Positions 39,511-48,432 of a stretch of 64,000 bases of DNA are shown one piece after another (position 1 is the stretch's first letter; every line of letters begins with the position of its first letter). The stretch comes from Streptomyces griseochromogenes. GTDB taxonomy: Bacteria > Actinomycetota > Actinomycetes > Streptomycetales > Streptomycetaceae. The stretch is from contig NZ_CP016279.1 in the NCBI RefSeq assembly GCF_001542625.1, positions 186,001-250,000 of the forward strand, written 5' to 3'. A model generated the notes under the pieces. It had not been told where the DNA came from. It saw nothing but the letters and a program-made list of their open reading frames with translations, and searched no databases. The position numbers were made by a program, and so were the translations under genes.

Positions 39511-41784
39511 TCAGGCCCGGGCGGTGCCGTTCAGCGCGGCCACCGGGGTGTCCGCGAGGCCCAGTTCGCCCGCCCGGTCCAGGAGCTGCCGGAACTGGGA
39601 GGCCTGCGGGCCGCCGGAGTTCATCAGCTTCATCAGCAGCGCCGACACCGTCAGGTTCTGCACGTCGGCCGTGCCGAGCGAGCCGAGGATCCGGCTCAGG
39701 TCGTCGGTGAAGCTGCCCGAGCCGTCCAGCCAGGGCTTCGCCAGCGCCTGCGCCGTACGGGAGTTGTCGACGAAGCCGTCCACGCCCTTGCCGAGCGAGA
39801 CCGCCGAGACCAGCCGGTCGAAGAAGACGGACTCCCCGCCGACGATGTCGATGTCGGCGTGCTCCAGACCGGTCGCGAGGACCGTGGCCTGCGCCTCGGC
39901 GACCTGCCGCTGCGTCTCCAGACCGGCCAGGCGGATCTCCTTCTCCGCCTGCAGCCGCAGCCGGTACTCCTCGTGCCCCCGGGACGCCTCGTCCAGGGCG
40001 GCCATCGCGGCGGCCTTCTCGGTCAGGCCCGCGGCCTCGGCCTTCAGCTTCTCGCCGATGGCGACGGCCTCCGCGAGCGCCTTCGCCTTGGCACCCTCCG
40101 CCTCGGCCTTCAGCCGGGTCTCGGTGGCCTGCGCCGCCGCCTGCGCGCCCTGGGCCTCCGCGAGCCCCCTGGCCCGTGCGCCCTCCGCCTCGGCCTTGAG
40201 CCGGGCCGTGGTGGCCTCCGCCGCAGCCCGCGCACCCTCGGCCTCCGCGAGACCCTTCGCCTTCACGGATTCCGCCTCCGCGAGCCCCTTGGCCCTGGCG
40301 CCCTCGGCCTCCGCCAGCGCCTTGGCCTGCGCGCCCTCCGCCTCGGCCCGCAGCCGTGCCTCGGTGGCCTGCGCCTCGGCCCGGCCCGACTTCTCGATGA
40401 CCTCGGCCTCCTTGTCGCGCACCTGCACGGCGGCGAGCCCCTCGGCGGCGGCCTCGGCCTGGACGCCCTCGGCGAGCCGCAGCTTGGCCCGCGCGTCCAG
40501 GTCGGCGGTCTTCAACCGGGCCTCGGCGAGGGTGAGTTCCTCGGCGGCGCGGTGGGTGGCGGCCTGTTCGGCGGCCTCGGCGGCCTTGATGTCCTTGACC
40601 AGCTTCTCCTGCGCCTCCGCCTCGGCGGCGATGACGATGGCCTGCCGGTCGCGCTCGGCCTGCTCGACCGCGCGCAACTTCTTGATCGACTCCTCCTGCT
40701 CGGCGACCGTACGGTCCACCGCGACCCGCTCCCGGACGACCTCGGCGATCTCCCGCTTCTCCGCCTCGACCTCCTTCTCGGCGGCGATCTTCGTCAGCTG
40801 GGTCTCCCGCTCCCGGGAGATGACCTCCAGCAGCCGGTCCTTCTCGACGCGCTCGTTCTCCACGGCGATGACCCGCTCGCGGTTCTTGGCGGCGACGGCG
40901 ATCTCGCGGGCCTGGTTCTCGCGCTGGACGCCGAGCTGCTCCTCGGTACGCAGGAACGCGCTCTGCGCGCGCAGCCGCTCCTCCTCGACGACCCGCGCGG
41001 TCTCGGCCTCCTCGCGGGCCCGGGACGTCTCGATCTCCCGCCTCTGCTTGATCTCGGCGTCGGCCTGCCGGCGCTCCAGCTCCAGGATGGCCTCGCGGGC
41101 GTCCACGTCCTGCCGGGTGATCTCCTTCTGCTCGTTGCGCTGCGCCTCGTTGGTGCGCACGTGCTCGATCGACGTCAGCTCGGTGATCTTGCGGATGCCC
41201 TGGGCGTCGAGGACGTTGGCCGGGTCGAGCTGGGTGAGCGGGGTCTGCTCCAGGTAGTCGATCGCGGCGTCCTCGAGGTGGTAACCGTTGAGGTCGATGC
41301 CGATCAACTCGATGATGTGGTACCGGAGTTCCTCGCGCTTGGTGTAGAGGTCGGTGAAGTCCATCTGCTTGCCGACGGTCTTCAGCGCCTCGGAGAACTT
41401 CGCGTGGAACAGCTCCTGGAGCGTGTCCTGGTGGCTGGCGCGCTCGGTGCCGACGGTCTGGGCGACCTTGATGACGTCCTCGACGGTCTTGTTGACCTTC
41501 ACGAAGAACAGGATCCGGATGTCGGCGCGGATGTTGTCCCGGCAGATCAGCCCGTCCCGGCCGGACCGGCTGATCTCGATGGTCTTCACCGAGATGTCCA
41601 TGATCTCGGCCTTGTGCAGGATCGGAAGCACGACCTGCCCGGTGAACGACACGTCGACCCGCCGTGTCTTCGACACGATCAGGGCCTGGCTCTGGTCCAC
41701 CTTGCGGTACATCCGGGCCGAGCCGAGCAGGGCGAGCAGAACGACGACGAGACAGACGGCGATGAGCACGCCGAGCGCTTCCAT
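39511..41784 (-). CDS. Flotillin / SPFH-domain protein with long Ala-Glu coiled coil
   Basis: 757 residues. One N-terminal membrane helix (LGVLIAVCLVVVLLALLGSA) anchors an SPFH/band-7 domain at about residues 25-220 (RVDVSFTGQVVLPILHKAEI, then DGLICRDNIRADIRILFFVK). Residues 230-650 are a continuous coiled coil with repeats such as LKAEAEGAKAKALAEAEGAR typical of flotillins. The end is a globular oligomerisation tail. It should form membrane microdomain scaffolds. First gene of an operon with the giant ATPase, an association that recurs in actinobacteria. ATG with AAGGA upstream. Confidence 0.9.
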   Translation of the reverse strand: MEALGVLIAVCLVVVLLALLGSARMYRKVDQSQALIVSKTRRVDVSFTGQVVLPILHKAEIMDISVKTIEISRSGRDGLICRDNIRADIRILFFVKVNKTVEDVIKVAQTVGTERASHQDTLQELFHAKFSEALKTVGKQMDFTDLYTKREELRYHIIELIGIDLNGYHLEDAAIDYLEQTPLTQLDPANVLDAQGIRKITELTSIEHVRTNEAQRNEQKEITRQDVDAREAILELERRQADAEIKQRREIETSRAREEAETARVVEEERLRAQSAFLRTEEQLGVQRENQAREIAVAAKNRERVIAVENERVEKDRLLEVISRERETQLTKIAAEKEVEAEKREIAEVVRERVAVDRTVAEQEESIKKLRAVEQAERDRQAIVIAAEAEAQEKLVKDIKAAEAAEQAATHRAAEELTLAEARLKTADLDARAKLRLAEGVQAEAAAEGLAAVQVRDKEAEVIEKSGRAEAQATEARLRAEAEGAQAKALAEAEGARAKGLAEAESVKAKGLAEAEGARAAAEATTARLKAEAEGARARGLAEAQGAQAAAQATETRLKAEAEGAKAKALAEAVAIGEKLKAEAAGLTEKAAAMAALDEASRGHEEYRLRLQAEKEIRLAGLETQRQVAEAQATVLATGLEHADIDIVGGESVFFDRLVSAVSLGKGVDGFVDNSRTAQALAKPWLDGSGSFTDDLSRILGSLGTADVQNLTVSALLMKLMNSGGPQASQFRQLLDRAGELGLADTPVAALNGTARA

Positions 41785-42032
41785 GGCTTACGTCCTTGTG
41801 GTCAGACGATGAAGACGGAAGAGCTCCCCCCGGTTCCGGTGCGGGACGCCTGCCGGTGCCCGGCACCGGAACCATCCGTAGTGCTCCCCTTGTGCGATGG
41901 TGCACCCGGCGCGCACCCCCGCGCATTGCCGGTCAACGGCAGCGTTCACTATGTTCTCGATGCCGGAGGAGCGCTAAGAAAGCGTCACCGGCGCGTCAAT
42001 ATCACGGGGGAACGCGGGGGGACGGGGACGGC

Positions 42033-43091
42033 GTGAGCGAACACGCGATACCTGAGCACTATCTGGCCGGCTATGCCGGCACCCTGGCCGAGGTCGCGGC
42101 CACCGGCCGCCGGCTGACCCGGGAGGAGCTGGCCGCGCGCCGCTCCCTCGGCGAGCAGGCGGCCGACGCCGGTCACGGGCTGCGTGCCCTGGTGGTCGCC
42201 CATCTGGCGGCCGCCCGCACCGCCTGGCCCGGCGTTCCGGGCTCGACCGACAGCACCCTGGCCGCCGTACAGCAGGCGATCGACGCCTTCGCCGAGGGCT
42301 ACGAACGTGCCCAGCGGCTCGCCGTGCGCCGGGAGGAGGCCGCACGCCGGGAGTTCATCGACGACCTGCTCTACGGCCGCAGCGACCTGGGCCGCCTCGC
42401 CGAGCGCGCCGAACGCTTCGGCCTCCGGCTCTCCCGGGCGCACGCGGTCGCCGTCGCCGAGGGCCCCGTCGCCTACACCGAGGGCGACCCGGTGACCCGG
42501 CAGGTGGAACGGGCGGTCCTCGGCCGCTTCGACGCCCGCAGCATCCTGCTCACCACCAAGAACGGCCGGCTGCTGTGCGTCGCGCCCGGCGACGAGGACG
42601 ACGTCCTCACGTACTTCGCCAAGCAGGCGCACGCGGCCACCGAGGGCGGCCGGACCGCCGTCGGCCGCCCGCAGCCCGGCCCCGGCGGCGTCGTGCAGTC
42701 CTACGAAGAGGCCCTCGCCGCCCTGGAGATGGCCGACCGGCTCAATCTGGACGAGCCGCTGCTGCGCGCCGCCGACCTGCTCGTCTACCCGGTCCTCGCC
42801 CGGGACCGCCAGGCGATGGCCGACCTGGTCACACACACCCTCGGCCCGCTCACCACGGCCCGCGGCGGCCCCCAGCCCCTCCTGGACACCCTCACCGCGT
42901 ACTTCGACTCCGGCTGCGTGGCCACCGAGGCCGCCCGCCGCCTCTCCCTCAGCGTGCGCGCGCTGACCTACCGCCTGGAGCGCATCCACAAACTGACCGG
43001 CGCCGACCCGACGGACCCGGCGCACCGCTACATGCTGCAGACGGCGGTGATAGGAGCCCGCCTGCTGGACTGGCCGGCCAAGTCGCTGTGA
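42033..43091 (+). CDS. PucR/CdaR-type helix-turn-helix regulator
   Basis: 352 residues. The C-terminus is the PucR HTH_30 domain: LLDTLTAYFDSGCVATEAAR, then LSLSVRALTYRLERIHKLTG, which ends the protein as usual. A GGDEF-like middle region (SRAHAVAVAEGPVAYTEGDP) and an N-terminal helical sensor precede it. GTG with a GGGGGGACGGGG run upstream. It is divergent from the flotillin operon across 248 bp and probably controls it; the inducer is unknown. Confidence 0.85.
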   Translation: MSEHAIPEHYLAGYAGTLAEVAATGRRLTREELAARRSLGEQAADAGHGLRALVVAHLAAARTAWPGVPGSTDSTLAAVQQAIDAFAEGYERAQRLAVRREEAARREFIDDLLYGRSDLGRLAERAERFGLRLSRAHAVAVAEGPVAYTEGDPVTRQVERAVLGRFDARSILLTTKNGRLLCVAPGDEDDVLTYFAKQAHAATEGGRTAVGRPQPGPGGVVQSYEEALAALEMADRLNLDEPLLRAADLLVYPVLARDRQAMADLVTHTLGPLTTARGGPQPLLDTLTAYFDSGCVATEAARRLSLSVRALTYRLERIHKLTGADPTDPAHRYMLQTAVIGARLLDWPAKSL

Positions 43092-43153
43092 CGGGTTCTT
43101 ACGGACCGGTGACGGGTGGGGCGTGGCCACCGGTGCCGGGGCGGTCGCGCACC

Positions 43154-43159
43154 TAGCGT
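43154..43159 (+). promoter_or_regulatory. Probable -10 element of a leaderless transcript
   Basis: TAGCGT, then six bases (GGCCGT), then ATG 43166 of the epimerase gene. Same hexamer and spacing as before the gene at 12236. No ribosome binding site precedes this ATG. Confidence 0.55.
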
Positions 43160-43165
43160 GGCCGT

Positions 43166-44155
43166 ATGCGTGTACTGGTCACCGGCGGTGCCGGATTCAT
43201 CGGGTCCCATGTCGTGGACGCCCTGCGGGCGCGCGGCCACGAGCCGGTCGTGTACGACGTCCGGGACGCCCCCGGCGCCGACGTGCGCAACCCCTCGGCC
43301 GTCGCCGCCGCCCTGGCCGGCGTGGACGCGGTCTGTCACCAGGCGGCCATGGTGGGCCTCGGCAACGGCGTCGCGGACGCGGCCGAGTACGTCTCCCGCA
43401 ACGACCTGGGCACCGCCGTCCTGCTCGCCGCGATGGCCGAGGCGGGTGTACGGCGCCTGGTGCTGGCCGGGTCGATGGTGGTCTACGGGGAGGGCCGCTA
43501 CGAGTGCCCCGCCCACGGCGTCGTACGCCCCGGCCCGCGCGCGGTGACGGACCTGAACGCGGGCCGCTTCGAGCCGGGTTGTCCCGCGTGCGGCGCACCG
43601 CTGTCCCCCGGCCTGGTCGACGAGGACGCCCCGACCGATCCGCGCAACGTCTACGCCACCACCAAGCTCGCCCAGGAGCACCTGTCGGCAGCCTGGGCCC
43701 GCTCGACGGACGGTACGGCGATCTCCCTGCGCTACCACAACGTGTACGGCCCCCGGATGCCCCGCGACACCCCGTACGCCGGAGTCGCCTCCTTCTTCCG
43801 CTCGGCCCTGGAACGCGGCGAGGCCCCGCGCGTGTTCGAGGACGGCCGCCAGCGCCGCGACTTCGTCCACGTACGCGACGTGGCCGCCGCCAACGTCACC
43901 GCGCTGGAGGCCGAGCCGCGTCCCGGCACCCTCACCGCGTACAACACCGGCAGCGGCACCCCCCACACGGTCGGCGACCTGGCCCGCGCCCTGTCCGCCG
44001 CGTACGGCGGCCCCGAACCGCTCATCACCGGCGAGTACCGCCTCGGCGACGTACGGCACATCACGGCGGACTCGTCGCGGCTGCGGAGGGAGCTGGGGTG
44101 GAAGACGGAGGTGGAATTCGAGGAGGGGATGGAGGAGTTCGCGCGAACTCGTTGA
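43166..44155 (+). CDS. NAD-dependent sugar epimerase/dehydratase with Cys-rich insertion
   Basis: 329 residues, extended SDR. Cofactor motif VTGGAGFIGSH at 5-15; catalytic part RNVYATTKLAQEHL, where the YxxxK is YATTK. Between strands six and seven an insertion carries ECPAHG and GCPACGAP, three Cys and a His that could form a structural zinc site, unusual in GalE-type enzymes but known in a Streptomyces subgroup. Substrate is presumably a nucleotide sugar. Leaderless start. Stands alone 74 bp after the PucR gene. Confidence 0.9.
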   Translation: MRVLVTGGAGFIGSHVVDALRARGHEPVVYDVRDAPGADVRNPSAVAAALAGVDAVCHQAAMVGLGNGVADAAEYVSRNDLGTAVLLAAMAEAGVRRLVLAGSMVVYGEGRYECPAHGVVRPGPRAVTDLNAGRFEPGCPACGAPLSPGLVDEDAPTDPRNVYATTKLAQEHLSAAWARSTDGTAISLRYHNVYGPRMPRDTPYAGVASFFRSALERGEAPRVFEDGRQRRDFVHVRDVAAANVTALEAEPRPGTLTAYNTGSGTPHTVGDLARALSAAYGGPEPLITGEYRLGDVRHITADSSRLRRELGWKTEVEFEEGMEEFARTR

Positions 44156-44211
44156 TCCGCAACCGCACTTACCGTTCTTGTTCCGGCCCGTGCCCTCCAG
44201 CGGTACAGCCC

Positions 44212-45468
44212 TCAGCCGCCGGCCGGGACCAGGCGTCCGAAGGAAGCCGCCGCTATCTGCAGGGTGTACCGCTGCTCCGTGCCGTTCAGGTTGGTCGGGT
44301 TGAGCGAGTAGACGATCTTGCGGGAGAGGTCGCGGGTGGCGAAGACGCCGCTGGTGTAGCCGGGGCGGGAGCCGGTCTTGCCCCAGACCTCCACGCCGTT
44401 GGCGGCCTTGACCCGCATGATGCCCATGCTCATGCAGGCCCGGCCCGCGTCGGACTCGGTGCGGCACTGGCTGCTGTGGAAGCTCGGCACGTCGGGGACG
44501 GTGAAGAGCTTCTCCTGCTGGGCCGGCGGGAGCAGACGGCCGCGGAAGAGCGCGGTGATGAAATGGTCGAGGTCGGCCGGAGTGGAGATCATGCCGCCCT
44601 CGGCCCAGGGCCAGGGGCTCTGCTCGCTGACGTCCGCAGGGTGTGTGGTGCCGTCCGCCGCCTTGACCGTCAGATAGCCGTGCGAGTGCGGGGCCGGCAG
44701 GCGCGGGTCGTCGGCGTCGGGGACGTAGGTGTCGTGCAGGCCGAGGGGCCGGGTGATGCGGGACCGCACCTCGTGGGCGAAGCTGTGGCCGGTGATCTTC
44801 TCGACCAGCAGGCCCGCGACGTAGTAGTTCTCCCCGTTGTACTGCTGCGCGGTGCCCGGCGCGAACTCCATCGGCTGGCCCGCCATCAGGTCGATCACCC
44901 GCTGCGGGGTGAAGCTCTTCAGGCGGTTCGCGGCGAACCATTCCGGGCTGCCGTCGCCGAAGTCCGGGGTGTCGGCGCCACGCGGCAGGCCGCTGGTGTG
45001 GTCGAGCAGCTGGCCGACGGTGACGGGAGGGATGCCGGCGGGCAGGACGCCCGGCAGGTACTGCTGGACGGGCGTGTCCAGGTCGATCCGGTGCTCGGCG
45101 GCGAGCTGCAGGACCAGGGTGGCGGTGAAGACCTTGGAGATGCTGCCGATCCGGATGTGCGCATCGCGCGGAACACCCTCACCGGTCTCCAGGTCGCCCA
45201 CGCCCGAGGTCCCCGACCAGTGGCCCGCGCTGCCGGTGATCCGGAGCAGCGCGCCCGTGACGTCCGCGTTCGGCAGGCCGCCGATGGCCGCCCGCAGCGC
45301 GGCCGGGTCGAGGGCGGGCAGCGGCGCGGTGGCGGCAGCGGCCGCGGGGCGCGCGGCGGCCGGGGTGGCGGCGGAGGCCGGGGCGGCCATGCCCGCGGCC
45401 AGGGCGACCAGGACGGCGCCGGAGGCGGCCATGGCGGTCCAACGACTGGGACGGACGGTGCGGTTCAC
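44212..45468 (-). CDS. Secreted serine hydrolase (D-Ala-D-Ala carboxypeptidase / class C beta-lactamase family)
   Basis: 418 residues. Signal peptide MAASGAVLVALAAGMAAPAS with cleavage after ASA. The penicillin-binding fold motifs are readable: SISK (catalytic Ser) near 110, the YxN motif as YNGENY near 215, and KTG in VWGKTGSRPGYTSG near 370. Family members are D,D-peptidases such as the Streptomyces R61 enzyme or esterases. GTG start with GGGGGAGA. Monocistronic by spacing. Confidence 0.92.
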   Translation of the reverse strand: MNRTVRPSRWTAMAASGAVLVALAAGMAAPASAATPAAARPAAAAATAPLPALDPAALRAAIGGLPNADVTGALLRITGSAGHWSGTSGVGDLETGEGVPRDAHIRIGSISKVFTATLVLQLAAEHRIDLDTPVQQYLPGVLPAGIPPVTVGQLLDHTSGLPRGADTPDFGDGSPEWFAANRLKSFTPQRVIDLMAGQPMEFAPGTAQQYNGENYYVAGLLVEKITGHSFAHEVRSRITRPLGLHDTYVPDADDPRLPAPHSHGYLTVKAADGTTHPADVSEQSPWPWAEGGMISTPADLDHFITALFRGRLLPPAQQEKLFTVPDVPSFHSSQCRTESDAGRACMSMGIMRVKAANGVEVWGKTGSRPGYTSGVFATRDLSRKIVYSLNPTNLNGTEQRYTLQIAAASFGRLVPAGG

Positions 45469-45713
45469 GACGGTCTCCCCCGTGAGCGTGAAAGTGGTGG
45501 TCGGACCGGCAGCGACCGGCCCTGCCCACGAGTCTCCTGCGCACCAGTGACCCCGCTCATCAGGGAACGCCCCTGAGCAGACCCTGACCGGACCCCGACA
45601 GCGCCCTCCTGGATCCCACCTCAGGGGTGCCGAAGAGCGCCGCCGTCACCGACGAGAGAGCAGGCCTTCCGGTCCGGGTACCGGCGCGGCCGGTGTCTCC
45701 GTGACCGGAGGGG

Positions 45714-46292
45714 TCACTTCGCGGCCTCGGCCCGCGGCGCGGTGTGCCGGCCGCGGACGGTCTCGGGGTAGCGCACGGTGAACAGGACCGGTACGACGAA
45801 CGCGGCGACCGTGAGCAGCGTACGGGCCGTGCCGTCGTCCGGGCGGTAGTGGCGCAGCAGCGCGCCGCCGGCGCCGCTGACGGTGAACGCGACGGCCCAC
45901 ACGGCGGTGATGACACGGTTGACGCGTACGAACAGTGGGCTGTTCCACACGTGTTCGGGCACCTGGGTGCGGGCGATGCCGAGCGTGAAGGGGCGGCCGA
46001 GCGCGAGCGAACCCCAGGCGGTGGCGGCGAGCCACACCGAGGAGAGCGGCGATCCGTAGTGGGCGACGGCGGCCGAGCCGGGCGCGGTGAACGCGGCGGC
46101 CGCGTAGACGGCGAAGAACAGCGCGGCACTGCACTCGATCACCTGCGCGTCCCAGCCGCGGCCCGCGCGACGCTGGACCGCCACGAGGCCGACGGCCAGG
46201 ACGAGGCCCGTGAGCACGGCCCAGCGGATGTCGACCGAGCCGGTCAGTACGGCGACGGCGATCCATGGGACGAAGCTGCGGACGTAACCCAT
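45714..46292 (-). CDS. Polytopic membrane protein
   Basis: 192 residues with about five to six helices (FVPWIAVAVLTGSVDIRWAV, LFFAVYAAAAFTAPGSAA, VWLAATAWGSLALGRPFTL, VITAVWAVAFTVSGAGGALL, LLTVAAFVVPVLFTV). VWNSPLFVRVNRVITAVWA is the most conserved-looking loop. Family not recognised. ATG with GGGGGAAA. Divergent from the TrmB/LuxR-type regulator across 157 bp, the likely regulatory link. Confidence 0.75.
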   Translation of the reverse strand: MGYVRSFVPWIAVAVLTGSVDIRWAVLTGLVLAVGLVAVQRRAGRGWDAQVIECSAALFFAVYAAAAFTAPGSAAVAHYGSPLSSVWLAATAWGSLALGRPFTLGIARTQVPEHVWNSPLFVRVNRVITAVWAVAFTVSGAGGALLRHYRPDDGTARTLLTVAAFVVPVLFTVRYPETVRGRHTAPRAEAAK

Positions 46293-46449
46293 GAGTGGTT
46301 TCCCCCTTGTGGTCGTGCCGGGTCACGGATGCCGGAAGCGACGGCCCCCCTTCGGCCCGGCGCCCCCAGACTGCCGTTCCGCAGTGCGCACCGCCACGGG
46401 GAGAAGATGCAAGACTCTGCGGCAGGAAGTTGCACGGTACGGGGGTGCC

Positions 46450-47376
46450 ATGAGTCTGCAGAGCCTGGGACTGACGCGCGATCAGGAACTGGTCTACCGC
46501 CATCTCCTGCGCACCCGGCGATTCGACGCCGGGACGGCCGAGGCGGAGCTGGGCGTACCCCGTCCGAGCGCGGTCCTCGACGAGCTGCGGGCGCTGGGGG
46601 TGGTCGACGGCCATCTGGTCCCGCTGCCGCCCGCCGCCGTCGTCGACCTGCTCCTCCGCCGCCAGGTGGAGCGCACCTCACGCGAACTGGCCCGGCTCGA
46701 CGGGGTCTTCGACGTGGTGCGCGACCTGGCCGAGGAAGCGCGCCGCGGCCGGCCCGTCGAACTCGTGGAACGCCTGGAACACAGTTCGGAGGTCAACCTC
46801 CGGGTCGACGCGCTGCCCGACCGCGCCGAGACGATGAACGCCAAGCGTCTGCCGCGCTCGCCGGGCCACTCGGAGGAGGCCGCGCGCACCTTCCGCCGTC
46901 GGCTGACCGACGGCATGACCAGCCGGACCCTGGTCGGCGCGACGACCCTCGACCTGCCCGAGGAGATGGCCTACGCCCGGCTCATGCACGGGTCGGGGGA
47001 CCTGCACCGGGTGACGGCCGAACCGTTCCTCCCCCTGCTCGTCATCGACCGGCGGATCGCCTTCGTGCTGGTCGACCCGGACGAGCCGGACGCCGCCGTG
47101 CTGATGATCCGCCAGCCGGGCATCGTGGCCGCGCTCGTCAATCTGTACGAGGCACTGTGGTCGCGCGCCGCCGACCTCGACGCGCTCGACCTCTCGGCGA
47201 CCGAGGCGCGGGTCCTGCGCGCCCTGGCCGCCTACGGCAAGGACGAGACCGCCGCCCGCGAGCTGAACATGTCCCTGCGCAAGTACCGTGCCCACGTGGC
47301 CGACCTGATGAGCCGCCTCGGCGCCACCACCCGCTTCCAGGCGGCCCTGCGCGCGGTGGAGCGCGGCTGGCTGTGA
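46450..47376 (+). CDS. TrmB-like N-terminus / LuxR-type C-terminus transcriptional regulator
   Basis: 308 residues. The N-terminal winged helix (LGLTRDQELVYRHLLRTRRF, then LGVPRPSAVLDELRALGVV) resembles TrmB; the centre is a phospholipase-D-like sensor without catalytic residues; the C-terminus is a LuxR helix-turn-helix (LSATEARVLRALAAYGKDET, then AARELNMSLRKYRAHVADLM). This is a common Streptomyces class often near specialised-metabolism or stress genes. ATG at 46450. The ligand is unknown. Confidence 0.85.
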   Translation: MSLQSLGLTRDQELVYRHLLRTRRFDAGTAEAELGVPRPSAVLDELRALGVVDGHLVPLPPAAVVDLLLRRQVERTSRELARLDGVFDVVRDLAEEARRGRPVELVERLEHSSEVNLRVDALPDRAETMNAKRLPRSPGHSEEAARTFRRRLTDGMTSRTLVGATTLDLPEEMAYARLMHGSGDLHRVTAEPFLPLLVIDRRIAFVLVDPDEPDAAVLMIRQPGIVAALVNLYEALWSRAADLDALDLSATEARVLRALAAYGKDETAARELNMSLRKYRAHVADLMSRLGATTRFQAALRAVERGWL

Positions 47377-47404
47377 CGGGCGGCCGCCCGGCGACGCGCT
47401 CCGC

Positions 47405-48277
47405 TCAGCGGCCCGGCTCGCCGCCCAGGACGCCCGCGAACTCGGCGGTGAACCCGGTGAACGACCGGGCGGCCCCGCCCGTCAGCTTCTCCACGTCGCT
47501 GGTGACGCCGGCCGCGCCGCCGGCCGCGTAGAGCCCGTACAGCTCGACCAGACCCGCCGCCCGCCACGGGTCCCAGTCCGCGGCGAGCATCCCGGCGAGC
47601 GCGGCGTCGGGTTCCGTGGCGGTGTACGTCACCGGGTGCCCGACGGCGGCGCCGAGCCGCCCGGCGATCTCCTCGTGGGACAGGGCCTCGGGACCGGTCA
47701 GGGTGTACACCGCGCCCTCGTGCCCGTCCCCGGTCAGCACCTCCACGGCCGCGGCCGCGACATCGCGCGCATCGACGTACGACACCGCGCCCGTGCCGCC
47801 CGGCAGGGCCAGATGACCGCCGCGCACCGCCTCCGCCATGCCCAGGAAGTTCTGGAAGAACCCGTTCGGTGCCAGCACCGTCCACGGCAGTCCGGTGGCG
47901 GCCAGACGGTCGAATCCGGCGGCGTGGGCGGCCAGGAACCGTACGCCGTCGGGCCGTTGCCCGAGCCCGGCGGCCGCGTGCAGCACGACGCGGGGCCGCC
48001 GCCCGGTGCGGACGGCGGCGTCGACGACGTTCTTCTCGTGGGTCCCCATCTCCGGATGGACCGCCACGAGCAGGTACACCGCGTCGGCCCCGGCGAGGGC
48101 CGCGTCCAGCGAGTCCGGATCCGCGAAGTCGGCGGCGACCGCCTCGACCCGCGGACCCCATGCCGCCGGTACGGCCGACCCGGCACGCACCAGCGCCCGG
48201 ACCTCCTCCCCGCGCCCGAGCAGCCCGCTGACGACCTCCGACCCGACGGTGCCGGTGGCTCCGGTGACGACGATCAT
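47405..48277 (-). CDS. NmrA-like NAD(P)-binding protein
   Basis: 290 residues. Atypical extended SDR with cofactor motif VTGATGTVGSEVV at 4-16 and the Arg-containing second strand VRALVRAGSAV that suits NADPH. The YxxxK dyad is absent, as usual in NmrA/HSCARG-type proteins that act as redox sensors or quinone reductases. ATG with GGGGGAA. Converges on the LuxR-type regulator. Confidence 0.88.
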   Translation of the reverse strand: MIVVTGATGTVGSEVVSGLLGRGEEVRALVRAGSAVPAAWGPRVEAVAADFADPDSLDAALAGADAVYLLVAVHPEMGTHEKNVVDAAVRTGRRPRVVLHAAAGLGQRPDGVRFLAAHAAGFDRLAATGLPWTVLAPNGFFQNFLGMAEAVRGGHLALPGGTGAVSYVDARDVAAAAVEVLTGDGHEGAVYTLTGPEALSHEEIAGRLGAAVGHPVTYTATEPDAALAGMLAADWDPWRAAGLVELYGLYAAGGAAGVTSDVEKLTGGAARSFTGFTAEFAGVLGGEPGR

Positions 48278-48432
48278 GAATTCCCCCTGTGGCTCGAGTG
48301 GCCTCGTCCCCCAACGAGACAATGACACCGGGGAGTTGGCGGATCAAGCCGCCGCCGTTCGGCCGCACCGGCCGCCGAGCCGCGCTCGCATAGGATCACG
48401 GGCGTCGGGACACTGCTGACGGGGGAGGTCTG

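Noticed and set aside
39409..42036. 875-codon plus-strand frame opposite the flotillin gene
   Set aside because: The Leu/Gly/Arg-rich translation mirrors the Ala-Glu coiled coil on the other strand; no ribosome binding site or motif.
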